Shown: positions 61,962 through 64,000 of the stretch, piece after piece
How positions within the stretch are numbered: position 1 is the stretch's first letter
How the letters are laid out: the number at the start of each line of letters is the position of its first letter
Assembly (NCBI RefSeq): GCF_000759675.1
Contig: NZ_BAWM01000139.1
Span: forward strand, 1-64,000
Direction: 5' to 3'
DNA from: Neobacillus niacini
GTDB taxonomy: Bacteria > Bacillota > Bacilli > Bacillales > Cytobacillaceae
DNA: 64,000 nt
Translations under genes and position numbers: made by a program
Notes under the pieces: model-generated
Database searches by the model: none
What the model was told of the DNA's origin: nothing
What the model saw: the letters and a program-made list of their open reading frames with translations, nothing else

Positions 61962-62384
61962 ATGAAAAGAAGACGAAGAACAGAGATTTTAATCAATGGC
62001 TCTCAAAAACGAGTAGAGAACATGGCCCATTGTATAAAAGATAAATACCAGGTGAAGGTCGTTCAAGAGCCAGAAAGTGGCTTAGTGATGTTGAAAGTCC
62101 GAGAGACTTCCCAAAAAAGCCTATTTTATCCTGGTGAAGTGTTGGTAATCGAATGTAAGGTTCAAATCGAAGGAAGAATTGGAATTGGCATCGTGACGGG
62201 AGATCAGCCAGAGCTTTCGTATAACCTTGCTGTGATTGACGCAGCGTATGAAGCGAATCTGCCTGAAACGATTGGGTGGATGGAGCTGCTTGAAAACGAG
62301 GAGAAAGTCATTCAGGAGCAGAGAGCTGCTGCCAACCAATCTATATTAAAAACAAAAGTAAACTTTGAAACGATGGATGTTTAA
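61962..62384 (+). CDS. phnG: phosphonate C-P lyase complex subunit PhnG
   Basis: Protein of 140 residues, the usual PhnG size. The conserved segments are PESGLVMLKVRETSQKSLFYPGEVLV and IGIGIVTGDQPELSYNLAVIDAAYEA. PhnG is a core subunit of the PhnGHIJ complex that attaches phosphonates to ribose triphosphate in place of adenine. It has AGGAGG before the start. The intergenic space to phnH is 16 nt. Confidence 0.93.
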   Translation: MKRRRRTEILINGSQKRVENMAHCIKDKYQVKVVQEPESGLVMLKVRETSQKSLFYPGEVLVIECKVQIEGRIGIGIVTGDQPELSYNLAVIDAAYEANLPETIGWMELLENEEKVIQEQRAAANQSILKTKVNFETMDV

Positions 62385-62400
62385 TGAGGAGGAAAAGATT

Positions 62401-63006
62401 TTGACACTAGATATCGTTCACGATCTTCAATCTGTTTATCGAAAATTGGTGGATTCTACTTCAAGACCAGGGCTCATTTCCGATTTGAGGAAGGAGGCAG
62501 CTTTAGTAGAAGAGGAGGATCAAAAAGGCTGTAGTGCATCTCTTTTATTGTTGGCCCTAACCTTATTTGATCAGGAAGTTTCTTTTAAGGTTTTTTCCAA
62601 ACAAGCAGATAGCGTTTCGAAAACAATTAATCAATTAACCTATGCAAAGCCGACAGAAGCAAAGAAGGCTGATTTTCTATTAATCCTTCAAGATGCTGAG
62701 AAAGGATCGCTTGAAGAGGCCATTATCAATGCAAAGGCAGGGACGTTAAAAAATCCACATACATCCGCCTTCATTTTCGTTGAAGTAGAATCTGTGACAA
62801 ACGGGGAAGCCCTATTGTTAAAGGGGCCAGGAATTCACTCAACGGAGCTTGTTCATTTGGATATAAATGAAAACTGGGTGGAAAGCCGCCAGGAAAAAAA
62901 CAAGGAATATCCGTTAGGGATTGATATGATTTTTATCGATCAACATCATCAGCTTTTATCATTGCCTAGAACCACACAAATTTCCAGGAATCGGGTGATG
63001 GGTTAA
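62401..63006 (+). CDS. phnH: phosphonate C-P lyase complex subunit PhnH
   Basis: Protein of 201 residues with the PhnH layout: the N-terminal VHDLQSVYRKLVDSTSRPG (FR.LM.A.SRPG type), ADFLLIL, KAGTLKNPHTSAFIFVEV and LLKGPGI followed by PLGIDMIFID. The TTG start is supported by the strong GAGGAGGAAAAG; the upstream in-frame ATG lies within phnG. Its stop overlaps the phnI start (TAATG), so the two are translationally coupled. Confidence 0.92.
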   Translation: MTLDIVHDLQSVYRKLVDSTSRPGLISDLRKEAALVEEEDQKGCSASLLLLALTLFDQEVSFKVFSKQADSVSKTINQLTYAKPTEAKKADFLLILQDAEKGSLEEAIINAKAGTLKNPHTSAFIFVEVESVTNGEALLLKGPGIHSTELVHLDINENWVESRQEKNKEYPLGIDMIFIDQHHQLLSLPRTTQISRNRVMG

Positions 63007-64000
63007 TGGGTTATATAGCCGTAAAAGGTGGAACGCATGCAATTGAAGAGTCAATCAAGCGTTTGAAATATGAAAGAATTCATCATGGACAAACAATCGA
63101 AGTAGAAAGAATTAAAGCCGGTATGCGCGGATTAGTTGATCAGGTGATGTCAGAAAGCAGTTTATACAATGAGACGCTGGCTGCCCTAGCGATCAAACAA
63201 GCCGAAGGAAATCCGGAAGAAGCAGTCTTTCTGTTAAGAGCTTATCGTTCGACGGTCCCTCGAAAGCATTATTCAAAAGTGATTGAAACCGAACAAATGA
63301 ATGTAGAGCGTAGGATCTCGGCAAGCTTTAAAGATATCCCAGGTGGCCAAATCCTTGGGGCAACAACCGATTATACCCATCGGCTGCTTGACTTTACATT
63401 AATGGATGAAACGGACGTAGCCGTCCAGGAATGGCTTCATTATTATCAAAAGGAAAGCTTTCAAGGTGATGAAGAGCAGCTAACTTTACCAAAGGTGCTC
63501 GATTATTTACGTAAAGAAGGCCTAATCCCCCCTTGCGAAAACAACAATATGGAACCAGATGATGTGACGAGAGAAAGTCTAGATTTTCCTTCGAGCAGAA
63601 GTCAAAGACTGCAAATTTTAACAAGAGGGGAAACAGGGGCTGTTACTTCCCTTGCATATGCGGTTATTAGGGGATATGGAGCATTGCATCCGACTGTTGG
63701 CGAGCTTCGCGTTGGCACTTTGCCCGTTACGATTGATCATCCAACAGATGCTGGTGACGAGGATGATGCCTATTATATTGGAGAAGTAAAAGTCACAGAA
63801 GTCGAAATGCTCATGCCGGTTACCGTTGAAAAAGAATACGGAAAAAAAGAAATGGAGTTTGAAATCGGCTACGGCCTTGTGTTTGGCCAAAATGAAACAA
63901 AGGCGATTTCAATGGGAATTCTAGATAATTGTCTGGAACATCCAACTCCTGACTTTCCTAGCCATAATGAAGAATTTGTTCTTTATCATATTGATTCAGT
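63006..64000 (+). CDS. phnI: phosphonate C-P lyase complex subunit PhnI (cut by window end)
   Basis: The frame is open from ATG 63006 to the end of the window (331 codons; PhnI is usually about 350-360, so about 20-30 residues are missing). It begins MGYIAVKGGTHAIEES, the typical PhnI start, and contains VDQVMSESSLYNETLAALA, QRLQILTRGETGAVTSLAYA, RGYGALHPTVGELRVG and GYGLVFGQNETKAISMGIL. PhnI is the nucleosidase subunit that starts C-P lyase chemistry. PhnJ and the remaining genes should follow outside the window. Confidence 0.95.
   Translation, partial: MGYIAVKGGTHAIEESIKRLKYERIHHGQTIEVERIKAGMRGLVDQVMSESSLYNETLAALAIKQAEGNPEEAVFLLRAYRSTVPRKHYSKVIETEQMNVERRISASFKDIPGGQILGATTDYTHRLLDFTLMDETDVAVQEWLHYYQKESFQGDEEQLTLPKVLDYLRKEGLIPPCENNNMEPDDVTRESLDFPSSRSQRLQILTRGETGAVTSLAYAVIRGYGALHPTVGELRVGTLPVTIDHPTDAGDEDDAYYIGEVKVTEVEMLMPVTVEKEYGKKEMEFEIGYGLVFGQNETKAISMGILDNCLEHPTPDFPSHNEEFVLYHIDS

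Overview
The window is low-GC Firmicute DNA, almost certainly from Bacillaceae. It opens with the 3' end of 23S rRNA, a 5S gene and sixteen tRNA genes in the order Asn-Ser-Glu-Val-fMet-Asp-Phe-Thr-Tyr-Trp-His-Gln-Gly-Cys-Leu-Leu, the order of the Bacillus subtilis trnD cluster. A Spo0E-like protein, CcpA-type cre boxes, a glycine riboswitch before a cycA-like gene and strong AGGAGG ribosome binding sites with many TTG starts agree with this.

Region 1 (1-2.2 kb) is the rrn-tRNA operon. Two tRNA genes (Asn and fMet) are each preceded by a duplicated 5' tRNA fragment followed by an insert. The inserts are homologous to each other and give repeat offsets of 139 and 140 bp. They look like a small, possibly RNA-structured element that leaves the tRNA intact.

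Region 2 (2.7-25.7 kb) is an accessory catabolic island for an unidentified aromatic, terpenoid or similar carboxylate. It holds an ACMSD-like amidohydrolase, a Rieske ferredoxin, a KshA-like Rieske oxygenase, a CoA ligase, a class III CoA transferase, an acyl-CoA dehydrogenase, an enoyl-CoA hydratase, an HMG-CoA-lyase-like enzyme, aldehyde and alcohol dehydrogenases, hotdog thioesterases, a carboxymuconolactone decarboxylase-like protein and an aromatic-acid MFS importer. Two paralogous FCD-type GntR regulators flank it and a third is a pseudogene. A shared operator (ATTRTCGACAAT-like) lies just downstream of sigma-A promoters at four places. The island carries relics of an IS1380 transposase, a TRAP transporter, a thioesterase and, near 26.3 kb, a Tn3 transposase. 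A pentapeptide-repeat protein with a diverged TIR-like C-terminus sits among them.

Region 3 (26.4-28.3 kb) holds a CysJ protein lacking its flavodoxin domain and a truncated beta-propeller gene.

Region 4 (28.3-57.2 kb) appears to be a complete, uncharacterised carbohydrate-utilisation locus. It has three large secreted beta-propeller proteins (with carbohydrate-binding-like, cohesin-like, Ig-like and FIMAH-like modules), a YesL/DUF624 protein, an acetyltransferase, a sugar ABC importer without its own ATPase, three Gfo/Idh/MocA oxidoreductases, an epimerase, a DapA-like aldolase, a zinc-less MDR, an FAD oxidoreductase, an (alpha/alpha)6-type protein, a DUF4838/GH67-like protein and an SGNH esterase. 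In the middle lies a divergent regulator with an N-terminal sensor-like domain, a GGEEF-bearing cyclase-fold domain and a C-terminal winged helix. An inverted repeat (AAAGACA-N11-TGTC) occurs at five promoter regions of the locus. At the three target promoters with clear -10 boxes it is centred near -40; at the regulator gene it lies downstream of the promoter. This suggests an activator that represses itself.

Region 5 (57.4-64 kb) has a glycine riboswitch and terminator before a CycA-type permease, then the start of a C-P lyase locus: a PHP phosphodiesterase, a hexapeptide acyltransferase, a PhnF-like regulator, phnG, phnH and phnI (cut by the window end), with two matching candidate PhnF operators.
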